DNA from: Bacteroides eggerthii
Lineage (GTDB): Bacteria > Bacteroidota > Bacteroidia > Bacteroidales > Bacteroidaceae
NCBI RefSeq assembly: GCF_025146565.1
Contig: NZ_CP102258.1
Location: forward strand, 2,388,001 to 2,452,000
Reading direction: 5' to 3'
DNA: 64,000 bases
Below are positions 35,026 to 44,060 of this stretch, piece by piece. The notes beneath the pieces are model-generated. The model worked only from the letters and a program-made list of their open reading frames with translations. It had not been told where the DNA came from and made no database searches. Numbering within the stretch: position 1 is the first letter of the stretch; every line of letters starts with the position of its first letter. A program made the translations under genes and the position numbers.

Positions 35026-36159
35026 ATGAAGCAAGTTTGTAAGCGTTGTGTTATGGATACAACAGATCCTTTAATTCGTTTTGACGATAATAATTACTGT
35101 AATCATTGTAATAGAATTTTGTCAGATTACAAAAGACCTCCCTACTCTTTAGATTGTATCGAAAAAGAACAAGCATTACAAGATTATATTTCTAAAATTA
35201 AAGAAGATGGAAAAGATAATAAGTATGATTGTTTAATTGGTGTTAGTGGGGGAGTTGATAGTACGTATGTTGCATATTTATGTGTAAAGTACGGTCTACG
35301 GCCTTTAGCTATACATTTAGATAATGGGTGGAATAGTGAATTAGCAGAACAGAATATAAAAAATCTTGTCGATAAATTGCAGATTGATTTTGAAAGAATT
35401 AAAGTTGATCCAGTAGAATTCCGAGATTTACAATTGGCATTTTTGAAAGCATCTGTCGTGGACTTAGAAGCTGTTTCTGATAATTTGATTCATGTAATAT
35501 TTAGCAGGTTAGCTAAAAAATATAAAATAAAATATTTTATAAATGGCTGTAATTATGCAACAGAAGCTATTTTGCCTAAATCATGGATTGCAGAATTTAA
35601 ATATGATGGCTTGAATATAAGAGCTATATATAAAAAATTTGGATCGAAAAGAAAATTAATATCATATCCGACATTTTCTTTTTGGGAAGCTTTTAAATAT
35701 ATGATGAGATTATCGTATATGAAACAGTTTGCAATTTTAAATTATGTGGATTATAACAAAGATAATGTGAAACTATTTATACAAAAGGAATTGGGATGGT
35801 CGGACTATGGAGGTAAGCATTTTGAATCAATAATTACAAGATTTTATCAAGCTTATATTTTACCTAAAAAATTTGATATTGATAAAAGAAAGGCACATTA
35901 TTCATCATTAATATGTTCAAGTCAATTAACAAGAGATGAAGCGATTGAGCTACTTCATGAACCTTTATATGAGAAAGATATGTTGATAGAAGATGAAAAA
36001 TTCTTTTTATCACAGATGGGATTGACGAAAATAGAGTTTGATAATTTGATGAATTTACCAATTAGAAAGCATACATTTTATCCTTCTTATACAGTAGCTT
36101 TAAATGTGTTATTGAAAATAGCTATTTTTGTTAAAAGGAATATTTTTTTTATGAAGTAA
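35026..36159 (+). CDS. N-acetyl sugar amidotransferase (WbpG/PseA type)
   Basis: ATP-pyrophosphatase enzyme that converts an N-acetyl group of a sugar to an acetamidino group using ammonia. 377 residues: paired cysteines C5, C8, C25 and C28 (likely zinc), PP-loop GVSGGVDST at 72-80, HLDNGWNSELA after it and NGCNYATEA further on. In Pseudomonas the WbpG enzyme needs HisH and HisF-like partners; none is in this locus. With the WbpA/B/E/D set present, the substrate is probably the 3-acetamido group of GlcNAc(3NAc)A, giving a 3-acetamidino uronic acid. Confidence 0.87.
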   Translation: MKQVCKRCVMDTTDPLIRFDDNNYCNHCNRILSDYKRPPYSLDCIEKEQALQDYISKIKEDGKDNKYDCLIGVSGGVDSTYVAYLCVKYGLRPLAIHLDNGWNSELAEQNIKNLVDKLQIDFERIKVDPVEFRDLQLAFLKASVVDLEAVSDNLIHVIFSRLAKKYKIKYFINGCNYATEAILPKSWIAEFKYDGLNIRAIYKKFGSKRKLISYPTFSFWEAFKYMMRLSYMKQFAILNYVDYNKDNVKLFIQKELGWSDYGGKHFESIITRFYQAYILPKKFDIDKRKAHYSSLICSSQLTRDEAIELLHEPLYEKDMLIEDEKFFLSQMGLTKIEFDNLMNLPIRKHTFYPSYTVALNVLLKIAIFVKRNIFFMK

Positions 36160-36168
36160 TTTTTTTCA

Positions 36169-37245
36169 ATGAGGAAATATGTTGATAATATTTGTATTGG
36201 ATTAGAACATTTTATAGATAAGGTAGGCTATCAATCATCTGTATATAATAAAAATGGTGAAACTATTAAGTATCTAATAAATGATGTCAGTGGTAAAAGC
36301 GAAGTCTTTATTAATAAATATAATGCAGATGCTTACATTTTACCTAATAATGCTATATTAAGATTATTCTCGTATGTTTTTATTTTGATGAATTATAGGT
36401 CAAAGTATGTGGAGCTTTACTGTACAGGGAGACTCACTGTATTCTATGCTTTATTTGCTAAAATCTTTTTCAGAAAATTAGTCGTAATATTAAGAGGAAC
36501 TGAATTTGATGGTAAGGTACAATCTTTATCGTTAAATTTGTATACACTGAAAATGGCAAATGTTATAATTGTTAAGGAATATAATCTTTTGAAAAGTATT
36601 CAAAAATATTCTTTAGAGTATAAGACTTCTTTTCTTCATAATGCTGTTCCTCAATCTAATTCTAGTTTAGAATATACTGAAAGAGAGATTGATATACTAT
36701 TCTTAAATACTCCACGGGCTTCTCGGAATGTCCTCTTTCTAATCGATGTTTTTGCTCAGATATTAAAAGAAAAGCCTTACTTAAATATCGTTATAGCTGG
36801 CTTTAGTGTTTTGGACCGCTCAGATAATCATATTGAAGAAGATTATCAATATGAAGTTCTTCATAAAATAGAAAAAATAGGATTAAAGAATAAAATAAAA
36901 ACACTTGGGTTCGTCTCTAATTCCCATTCTTTATTATCAATTTCTAAAATATTCATTTTCCCAGCAGATATCATCTTTTGTAATTATACATTGTTGGAAG
37001 CTATGTCTTATGGGTGTGTGCCTATTATTTCTAATGGAGAAGGTGCTGAGCTAATAATTGATGATGAAGTAGATGGTCGTATAAATAATTTGGATATAAA
37101 TGATTTTGTATATTCTATCTTAGATTGTTTAAATTGTGATATTTGGAATCATTACTCAATAAATGCAAAATTCAAAATTAAAACAGGTTTCTCTATTGAA
37201 ACATGGTATCAGAATATCTCTAAAATAAAAAATAAAATAGTCTGA
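36169..37245 (+). CDS. Glycosyltransferase family 4-like
   Basis: A 358-residue GT-B type transferase, recognised mainly from its C-terminal half: FLNTPRASRNVLFLIDVF, LNIVIAGFSVLD, IKTLGFVSNSHSLLSISKIFIFPA and the nucleotide-sugar motif TLLEAMSYGCVPIISNGEG with the key glutamate at about 284. The N-terminal half is divergent. Its stop TGA overlaps the ATG of the polymerase gene by one base. Confidence 0.85.
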   Translation: MRKYVDNICIGLEHFIDKVGYQSSVYNKNGETIKYLINDVSGKSEVFINKYNADAYILPNNAILRLFSYVFILMNYRSKYVELYCTGRLTVFYALFAKIFFRKLVVILRGTEFDGKVQSLSLNLYTLKMANVIIVKEYNLLKSIQKYSLEYKTSFLHNAVPQSNSSLEYTEREIDILFLNTPRASRNVLFLIDVFAQILKEKPYLNIVIAGFSVLDRSDNHIEEDYQYEVLHKIEKIGLKNKIKTLGFVSNSHSLLSISKIFIFPADIIFCNYTLLEAMSYGCVPIISNGEGAELIIDDEVDGRINNLDINDFVYSILDCLNCDIWNHYSINAKFKIKTGFSIETWYQNISKIKNKIV

Positions 37246-38495
37246 TGCTAAATAAGTATTGTGTCCTTTTTGGAGTTTCTTTTATATCTAATTTTATAAT
37301 TGCAGCAGAACTTTTTTCTATTCCATTGGAATCTTGTTCATATTATGGCCTTTTCTTTTTTACTTTTCTATATTTACTTATTTGTCAATTTAGAATTAAT
37401 CCAAATCTTAATCGGCTGAGAAGAGTTATATTAATCCTGTTTTTTACGCCGATCTTATGGTCTATATTTGGAGTACTTGTTAATTCCTTTTTAATTGATA
37501 ATATCCATTATTCTTTTCAGGTTCTTATGACAGGTTTACCTAGACTAATAAATTATCTTTTAATACTTATTTTATTCTTATCATTTTCTGAGATGGATGA
37601 AAAGAATAGTATTCGGAATATTAAATGGTTTTATTTCGCACTGTTAGTTTTTCTTTTTTTTGGACTATGGCAATTTTTTCATTTCTATTTTGATATTCCA
37701 ATTATATCTTTTGAAACAAGAGACATGGCGCATAGTGTCGTTGGTGTTGGACCCACTCATAGGATAACATCAATAGCTAGAGAACCAAGTTTTTTTAGTC
37801 CTTTACTAGTTGAATTATTTGTTTTGTCTTTATTTTTTAAAGAGTTAGGGTGGAATAAATTTCTTTTAAATGTGGTTATAGGAGTAACTTTATTTGTATC
37901 AGTTTTTACTCTGTCTCCTTCTACATATATGGAATTCTTTTTTCTATTTCTAATCATGATCTTTAGAAATAAAATAAAATTCTCAACTATAATTGTATTA
38001 GGAATATCGTCAATAATTATTATCTCTTTTTTTCAGTATTTGAATGAATTTATATTATATCGTCTTATAAATGTAGAAGATAGTACACGCTTTTTATTAA
38101 TAGAAACAATCATTGATACGATGTCGAATATGGATATATTTACCTTGTTATTTGGAATAGGGCCTAAAGGGTTGTCTTATATATCAGAGATTACTACTAT
38201 TGACGGAACAGGTGAAAAAGTGCATTCTTCTACTAATAACATTTTTGCAGATTTATTTGTTGATAATGGATTGTTTGGAGTGTTATTCTTGATAATACTA
38301 TTCGTGTATTTATATAGAAAGGCGTTTAGTATAAAATATAGTAATTTACCAGCTTTGTTTTTTATTCATCTATTTTTATGCTGTCAATATAGGGGAAATT
38401 ATTCTTCTGTAAGATTTATAATATTAGTTGCAATATTAATTTTTTTGATTAGTTTTTATAAAAAGAAAGAGCAAAAGTATTCTTATGAAGGATAA
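37245..38495 (+). CDS. wzy: O-antigen/capsule polymerase (Wzy-like)
   Basis: A 416-residue integral membrane protein with about ten to eleven hydrophobic helices and one large external loop (about residues 130-185, with EPSFFSPLLVELF and the charged MAHSVVGVGPTHRITSIAREP). The pattern and the position between glycosyltransferases fit Wzy, which links repeat units in the periplasm. Late loop VHSSTNNIFADLFVDNGLFG resembles the O-antigen ligase/polymerase family. Overlaps both neighbours (1 and 11 bases). Confidence 0.82.
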   Translation: MLNKYCVLFGVSFISNFIIAAELFSIPLESCSYYGLFFFTFLYLLICQFRINPNLNRLRRVILILFFTPILWSIFGVLVNSFLIDNIHYSFQVLMTGLPRLINYLLILILFLSFSEMDEKNSIRNIKWFYFALLVFLFFGLWQFFHFYFDIPIISFETRDMAHSVVGVGPTHRITSIAREPSFFSPLLVELFVLSLFFKELGWNKFLLNVVIGVTLFVSVFTLSPSTYMEFFFLFLIMIFRNKIKFSTIIVLGISSIIIISFFQYLNEFILYRLINVEDSTRFLLIETIIDTMSNMDIFTLLFGIGPKGLSYISEITTIDGTGEKVHSSTNNIFADLFVDNGLFGVLFLIILFVYLYRKAFSIKYSNLPALFFIHLFLCCQYRGNYSSVRFIILVAILIFLISFYKKKEQKYSYEG

Positions 38496-39621
38496 AACTA
38501 TACTGTTTGTTGACCCGATGTCTTATCATAATTTAGCATTATATGATTATAATCTTCTTTTACATATAAAACATAAAAGATTAATATTTGCATGTAATAA
38601 AAAATTTGATTTATCAATTCCGCATACGATATATCACTTGTTTTCATACCAAGAATATACTTTGTTGAGAAAAATTCTGAGTTATGTGTTTTCTATGATT
38701 AAGATTCTTGTAATATGTGAAAAAATGAAAGTAAATTTAGTTCATTTCCAATGGCTAAAATTCCCTTTCTTTGACTATATTATAATCAAAATTCTTAAGT
38801 ATAGAAAGATTAAAGTCGTTTATACAGCTCATAATGCATTACCCCACGATTCGGGGAAAAAGTACATGTGGATTTATAAATTGATTTATCATGAGGTAGA
38901 TAAGGTGATATGTCATACACATTATGCTCAAGTTCAATTAAAGTATATTTTTTCATTGCAAAACACGGTCGTGATCCCACATGGATTATTAGACCTGAAA
39001 TTGTTACAAGAGGATAGTGATATAGATTTAAATCTGATATCTCATTTGGAGAACGCAGACGGAATTGTATTCTCTTTTTTAGGAAATATCTCTAATTATA
39101 AAGGGATTGATATTGTAGTTGAAACATGGTTGTCATCAAATGCATTGAAAAAATCCAATGCAAAGTTATTGATAGCTGGAAGTGGAGTGATTCCTAATAT
39201 AGAAAAACTATCTTTATGTGAGAATGTATTACTGTTGAACAGAATGTTAAACAACAATGAACTTCAGTTTTGTATTAATCATTCGGACTTTATATTGATG
39301 CCATATAAGGAAATCTCGCAAAGTGGATTATTATTAACCGTTTTGACTAATAGAAAGAAGGTTATCGTTTCTAATTTGCCACCATTAATAGAACCTTTTG
39401 AATTTATATCTAATGACTTAGGATATATTTTAGAGGAAAATACATCCGATAATTTGAAAGCAATATTGGAACAAATATTGATTAATAGAGAAAAAGGAGT
39501 ACTTTTAAGTGAAAAAATATTCGAAGAACTATCTGAATATTATAGCTGGGAAAAAATAGGTGTTAAGACACTACAACTCTATACTAATCTATTGAAGAAT
39601 AAATGCAAGAGAGTGGTATAG
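38485..39621 (+). CDS. Glycosyltransferase family 4/1
   Basis: A 378-residue GT-B transferase: VHFQWLKFPFFDYI and VYTAHNALPHDSGKK in the N-terminal half, VIPHGLL at about 166, FSFLGNISNYKGIDIVVETW and LLIAGSGVIPNIEKL in the donor-binding half, and LMPYKEISQSGLLLTVL in place of the usual E-x7-E helix. Starts 11 bases inside the polymerase gene. Confidence 0.87.
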   Translation: MKDKTILFVDPMSYHNLALYDYNLLLHIKHKRLIFACNKKFDLSIPHTIYHLFSYQEYTLLRKILSYVFSMIKILVICEKMKVNLVHFQWLKFPFFDYIIIKILKYRKIKVVYTAHNALPHDSGKKYMWIYKLIYHEVDKVICHTHYAQVQLKYIFSLQNTVVIPHGLLDLKLLQEDSDIDLNLISHLENADGIVFSFLGNISNYKGIDIVVETWLSSNALKKSNAKLLIAGSGVIPNIEKLSLCENVLLLNRMLNNNELQFCINHSDFILMPYKEISQSGLLLTVLTNRKKVIVSNLPPLIEPFEFISNDLGYILEENTSDNLKAILEQILINREKGVLLSEKIFEELSEYYSWEKIGVKTLQLYTNLLKNKCKRVV

Positions 39622-39652
39622 GGGAAAGGATATATTATATAGGTGAAAATAC

Positions 39653-40675
39653 ATGAATAAACATTTTGTTTCCATAATTTGTCCAGTCTCTAATGAAGAA
39701 AAATATATAGAGCGTTGTGTGAAATCTGTTATAGAACAAGATTATCCTAAGGAATTGATGGAGATTCTATATGTGGATGGGATGAGTACCGATAACACTC
39801 GTTCTATAATACTAAATTATGTGCAAAAATATAGTTTTATAAAGTTATTGGATAATCCTAATAAGATAGTATCTCCTGCATTAAATATTGGTATTAATAA
39901 TTCTATTGGAGATGTTATAGTTCGTTTGGATGGACACTGTATTTATCCTTCAAATTATATATCAAGATTAGTTTATAACTTATATCATCTGAAAGCAGAT
40001 AATGTTGGTGCTGTTTTAAATACACTACCTGCTCATGAGACTTCCGTCTGTCGAGCTATTGCAATAGGAATGAGTCATCGGTTTGGTGTAGGAAACTCAT
40101 TATGTAGGATTGGGGCTAATGAAGTGATGCAAGCTGATACTGTACCTTTTGGGTGTTTCAAAAAAGAAATATTTGACAAACTGGGAGGCTTTGACCTTGA
40201 TTTGGTTAGAAATCAAGACGATGAATTTAATGCTCGTATAATAAAAAATGGCGGAAAGATATTTTTAATACCAGATTTAGTGATTGATTATTATGCTAGA
40301 GATAAAATATCAAAGATGTCTAAAATGTTTTATCAATATGGTTTGTTTAAACCATTGGTAAACAAGAAACTCGGTTCACCTGCGACAATAAGGCAATTTT
40401 TTCCAGTTATGTTTCTTCTAGGATTGATAGTTGGTATCCCATTGAGCTATATAAATATTTATTTTGCAATTATTTATTTAGTAGTTATTCTGTTTTATTG
40501 TATATTGGCTGTTTATTTTTCATTGAAAGAGGTAAAAAAATGGAGAGATTGGAATTTGATATTTTTTCTACCAATTACTTTTCTTATTATTCATCTGAGT
40601 TATGGTTGGGGATATTTCAAGGGAATATATCAAGTCTTGATGGGATATTCATTTTCGGCAAAAACGAATAGATGA
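39653..40675 (+). CDS. Glycosyltransferase family 2, membrane-attached (ExoA-like)
   Basis: A 340-residue transferase: SIICPVSNEEKYIERCVKSV, LYVDGMSTDNT, VRLDGHCIYP (a DGH in place of DxD), PFGCFKKEIFDKLGGFD and the catalytic-base segment RNQDDEFNARI. The C-terminal third has two to three hydrophobic segments (about 243-290 and 305-325), as in ExoA-type succinoglycan transferases. It is the last clearly A/T-rich gene of the cassette. Confidence 0.88.
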   Translation: MNKHFVSIICPVSNEEKYIERCVKSVIEQDYPKELMEILYVDGMSTDNTRSIILNYVQKYSFIKLLDNPNKIVSPALNIGINNSIGDVIVRLDGHCIYPSNYISRLVYNLYHLKADNVGAVLNTLPAHETSVCRAIAIGMSHRFGVGNSLCRIGANEVMQADTVPFGCFKKEIFDKLGGFDLDLVRNQDDEFNARIIKNGGKIFLIPDLVIDYYARDKISKMSKMFYQYGLFKPLVNKKLGSPATIRQFFPVMFLLGLIVGIPLSYINIYFAIIYLVVILFYCILAVYFSLKEVKKWRDWNLIFFLPITFLIIHLSYGWGYFKGIYQVLMGYSFSAKTNR

Positions 40676-40727
40676 AGTACTTATTTTACTTGTTAGATAA
40701 GTTTAGTTCTTTGTACAGGTGAGTTCG

Positions 40728-43625
40728 ATGATGGAATATTTGCATATTCATGGTGAAGTGAAGACAGATTCACTTTCACGTATTCTCTATTCTACCGATG
40801 CTTCTGCTTATCGAGAGATTCCACTTGCCGTAGCCTATCCAAAGGATGAAGCAGATGTGCAAGAAATTGTGCGATTTGCAGCGAAGAGACATATTGACTT
40901 AATTCCTCGTGCAGGAGGGACTTCGCTTGCGGGACAAGTGGTGGGTAAAGGATTAGTCGTAGATATTTCCAAATACATGAATCGCATTTTGGAAATAAAT
41001 AAGGAGGAACATTGGGTACGTGTTCAACCAGGAGTGGTATTAGATGAATTGAATCTATATTGTAAACCGTATGGTCTATTCTTTGGTCCGGAAACCTCCA
41101 CTTCTAATCGGTGCTGTTTGAGCGGAATGGTAGGAAATAACTCATGCGGTTCGCATTCATTGGTATATGGTAGTACGCGTGATCATTTATTGGAAGCCAA
41201 AGTAATACTGAGTGATGGTTCGGAAGCTATTTTAAAGGGGCTGACTCCTAAAGAGGTAGATGAAAAATGCAAAGGCAATACGCTGGAGAACCTAATTTAC
41301 AACCAGATTATTACACTATTATCAAAACCGGAGAATCAAAAGGAAATTATGGATCATTATCCTGAGATTTCTTTAAGACGACGTAATTCTGGATATGCAA
41401 TTGATGAGTTACTTCATTGTAACTATTTTGATGCCGAAAGTTCAGAATCTTTTAATCTATGTAAATTATTGGCGGGTTCAGAAGGCACATTGGCTTTTGT
41501 GACAGAACTTAAACTAAATTTAGTTCCGTTACCACCTGTTGAGAAAGCTGTAATATGTGTACATTGTAATACGCTAGAAGAAGCTTTTGTTGCTAATCTT
41601 GTTGCTTTACAGCATCGTCCGGTTGCTATTGAACTTATGGATAGCAATATTTTGGAATTGAGTAAACAGAATATATCTCAAAATAAGAATCGTTTTTTTA
41701 TTCAAGGAGATCCAGCAGCTATTCTTATAATAGAATTGGCAGAACAAACTCGTGAGGATGTTGATAAGAAAGCCGATGAGATAGAAGCTGATTTGAAAGC
41801 ACATAGCTATGGAACGTATTATTCGCGTGTTTATGGAAAAGATATTGCTCGCGTATGGAGCTTGCGTAAGGCTGGGTTGGGACTATTGTCTGGTATGCCT
41901 GGAAGTGCCAAGCCGGTTTCTGTAATTGAAGATACTGCTGTTACCCCTCAACGTCTTCCTGCCTATATTGCTGATATGAAGCGAATGCTGGACAGATATG
42001 GATTGAGTTGTGTATATCATGCACACATAAGTACAGGAGAATTGCATTTGCGTCCTGTTTTGAATTTGAAAGAGGAAAAAGACCGAAAATTATTTCGAGC
42101 GGTAGCGACAGAAACTGCTAAATTGGTAAAGAAACATAGGGGATCGCTTAGCGGAGAACATGGAGATGGCCGGTTACGCGGAGAATTTATTCCATTATTG
42201 TTGGGTAACAAGGTTTATGGATTCTTGAAAGAAGTAAAAACAACTTGGGATCCAGCTTGCATTTTCAATATGGGGAAGATAGTGGATACTCCTCCAATGG
42301 ATACTAGTTTGCGTTATGATCAGAGTGAGTTGGAAATGAATACTTTTTTTGATTATTCTCGACAAGAAGGCTGGTTGTGTGCTATTGAACAATGTAATGG
42401 TGCTGGTGATTGTCGCAAATTAGATTTGTTTGGAGGAACAATGTGTCCAACATATCGTGCAACAAAGGATGAAAGAAATACCACTCGTGCACGTGCTAAC
42501 ATTTTACGAGAATTGTTAATTCATCCGCAGCAAAGAGATAGATTCAGTCAAGTTGAGATTCTTGATATATTAGATACATGTGTATCTTGTAAAGCCTGTA
42601 AGTCTGAATGCCCTTCCAATGTAGATATGGCACGTTTTAGAGCTGAGTATTTGCAACATTATTATGATGTGTCTCGCGTTCCATTACGTTCCTGGCTAGT
42701 TGCTAATTTGACAAGTATACAAAAAATAGGTATACTCTTACCTGGAGTATATAATATTATTGTATCCAATAATATCACTTCGGCAATACTGAAAAAAATA
42801 TTAAAGTTTGCACCTCAACGTTCTATTCCAAACCTTTATAAAACAACTTTGCGTAATTGGTTAAAACAACATGGGGATAACTTTTCTGCAAAAAACGGCA
42901 AGGTGTATTTATTTGCTGACGAGTTTACCAATTATATAGATGTAGTAATAGGTATTAAGTTTATAAAACTTCTGCGTACATTGGGGTATGAGGTTGTAAT
43001 TCCTGAACATGTGGAAAGTGGGCGTACTGAACTTTCGAAGGGACTTCTGAGAAAAGCAAGGTCAATCGCTGAGAAGAATATAGGTTTATTGAAAGATATT
43101 ATATCAGAAGAAACTCCATTAGTAGGTATAGAACCATCATGCATTTTGTCTTTTCGTGATGAGTATCCGGACTTAGTGGTAGATGAATTGAAAGAAGAAG
43201 CTCGTAATCTTTCGGTAAATTGCTTATTGTTTGATGAATTTATTGTACGTGAGATACATAAAGGAAATATAAAAAAAGAGCAATTTACTAAAGCTCCTTT
43301 GCATATAAAGCTGCATGGACATTGCCATCAAAAATCATTAGCATCTGTAGAACCATCTAAAGAAATGCTTTCTCTACCTAAAAATTATGAGGTCGATATT
43401 ATGCCAACAGGATGTTGTGGTATGGCGGGAGCTTTTGGTTATGAAAAAGAACATTATGAGCTGTCTATGCAAATAGGGGAGCAGATTTTATTTCCTGCAA
43501 TCCGTCAGGCAAAGGAGAGTATATGTATAGCAGCTCCGGGAACAAGTTGCCGGCAGCAAATAAAGGATGGTACTGGAAGAGAAGCTTATCATCCAATTGA
43601 AATTCTGTATGATGCTTTACTTTAG
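40728..43625 (+). CDS. FAD-binding / iron-sulfur oxidoreductase fusion (GlcD-GlpC like)
   Basis: A 965-residue fusion. The first half is a vanillyl-alcohol-oxidase type FAD domain (IPRAGGTSLAGQVVG near residue 60, PETSTSNRCCLSGMVGNNSCGS, GEHGDGRLRGEF). The second half is GlpC-like: cysteine cluster CNGAGDC near 555, CVSCKACKSECP near 617, HGHCHQKSL and PTGCCGMAGAFGYE near 890. Relatives oxidise 2-hydroxy acids (D-lactate, glycolate, 2-hydroxyglutarate). The reason for its place in a polysaccharide locus is unknown; it may recycle 2-hydroxyglutarate or 2-oxoglutarate for the dehydrogenase/transaminase steps. I prefer the ATG at 40728; a GTG at 40719 is also open. Confidence 0.88.
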   Translation: MMEYLHIHGEVKTDSLSRILYSTDASAYREIPLAVAYPKDEADVQEIVRFAAKRHIDLIPRAGGTSLAGQVVGKGLVVDISKYMNRILEINKEEHWVRVQPGVVLDELNLYCKPYGLFFGPETSTSNRCCLSGMVGNNSCGSHSLVYGSTRDHLLEAKVILSDGSEAILKGLTPKEVDEKCKGNTLENLIYNQIITLLSKPENQKEIMDHYPEISLRRRNSGYAIDELLHCNYFDAESSESFNLCKLLAGSEGTLAFVTELKLNLVPLPPVEKAVICVHCNTLEEAFVANLVALQHRPVAIELMDSNILELSKQNISQNKNRFFIQGDPAAILIIELAEQTREDVDKKADEIEADLKAHSYGTYYSRVYGKDIARVWSLRKAGLGLLSGMPGSAKPVSVIEDTAVTPQRLPAYIADMKRMLDRYGLSCVYHAHISTGELHLRPVLNLKEEKDRKLFRAVATETAKLVKKHRGSLSGEHGDGRLRGEFIPLLLGNKVYGFLKEVKTTWDPACIFNMGKIVDTPPMDTSLRYDQSELEMNTFFDYSRQEGWLCAIEQCNGAGDCRKLDLFGGTMCPTYRATKDERNTTRARANILRELLIHPQQRDRFSQVEILDILDTCVSCKACKSECPSNVDMARFRAEYLQHYYDVSRVPLRSWLVANLTSIQKIGILLPGVYNIIVSNNITSAILKKILKFAPQRSIPNLYKTTLRNWLKQHGDNFSAKNGKVYLFADEFTNYIDVVIGIKFIKLLRTLGYEVVIPEHVESGRTELSKGLLRKARSIAEKNIGLLKDIISEETPLVGIEPSCILSFRDEYPDLVVDELKEEARNLSVNCLLFDEFIVREIHKGNIKKEQFTKAPLHIKLHGHCHQKSLASVEPSKEMLSLPKNYEVDIMPTGCCGMAGAFGYEKEHYELSMQIGEQILFPAIRQAKESICIAAPGTSCRQQIKDGTGREAYHPIEILYDALL

Positions 43626-43671
43626 AAGTATATATATATCATAGTGCTTACAATAATAAATATCTCGCTAC

Positions 43672-43701
43672 CTTGTTATTGGGATAAAAGTAGTATCTTT
43701 G
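43672..43701 (+). promoter_or_regulatory. Near-consensus promoter before the 66-residue gene
   Basis: CTTG at 43672-43675, 18 bases, exact -7 TATCTTTG at 43694-43701, 25 bases before the next ATG. It gives the aminotransferase/initiating transferase part of the locus a possible separate promoter. Confidence 0.55.
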
Positions 43702-43725
43702 TAGATAGTAATAAACGATTAGTTT

Positions 43726-43926
43726 ATGGACAAGATAAAACCCTATAAAGAACAGAAAGAAGTTCTGCAAGTTGCCGGAGAATCGATAGCTGAATACGTT
43801 TCTATTTCTTTGGAACAACATTTTGTTTCGACTTATGTACGCGAAGATATTTCTCTCGGATTTGAACAATTTTCAAGGGGAGAATATCTTGATGCGTGGG
43901 ATTTTGTAAATTCATTGCACCATTAA
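43726..43926 (+). CDS. Small hypothetical protein (66 residues)
   Basis: An acidic 66-residue protein (MDKIKPYKEQKEVLQVAGES ... DAWDFVNSLHH) with its own promoter. I do not recognise the family. The size and composition would suit a small antitoxin-like or regulatory protein, but no toxin gene is beside it. The 134 bases after it hold a hairpin and no gene. Confidence 0.6.
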   Translation: MDKIKPYKEQKEVLQVAGESIAEYVSISLEQHFVSTYVREDISLGFEQFSRGEYLDAWDFVNSLHH

Positions 43927-44012
43927 TGTTTTTTCTAATTGTTTCCTTACGAGCAAAGGAGCGTATAGCTCAGGTTTCTGATTAATTCATTCCTCTTGAT
44001 TTTCCTTTTATA

Positions 44013-44035
44013 GGCTATCCCTTCCCGGGATAGCC
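44013..44035. repeat. Hairpin before the WcfR-like gene
   Basis: Nine-base perfect stem GGCTATCCC/GGGATAGCC (44013-44021 with 44027-44035), five-base loop. No T run follows; it lies 25 bases before the aminotransferase start and could be an attenuator or a translation control element. Confidence 0.65.
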
Positions 44036-44060
44036 CTAATCAATACATATTTTTTAACTC

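Noticed and set aside
41423..41647. Several minus-strand frames inside the FAD/Fe-S gene
   Set aside because: The plus-strand frame has all motifs in order over 965 residues, so these are shadows.
43960..43976. Possible tRNA fragment (TATAGCTCAGG resembles a D-arm start)
   Set aside because: No acceptor stem, anticodon arm or TTCGA loop follows at the correct distance.
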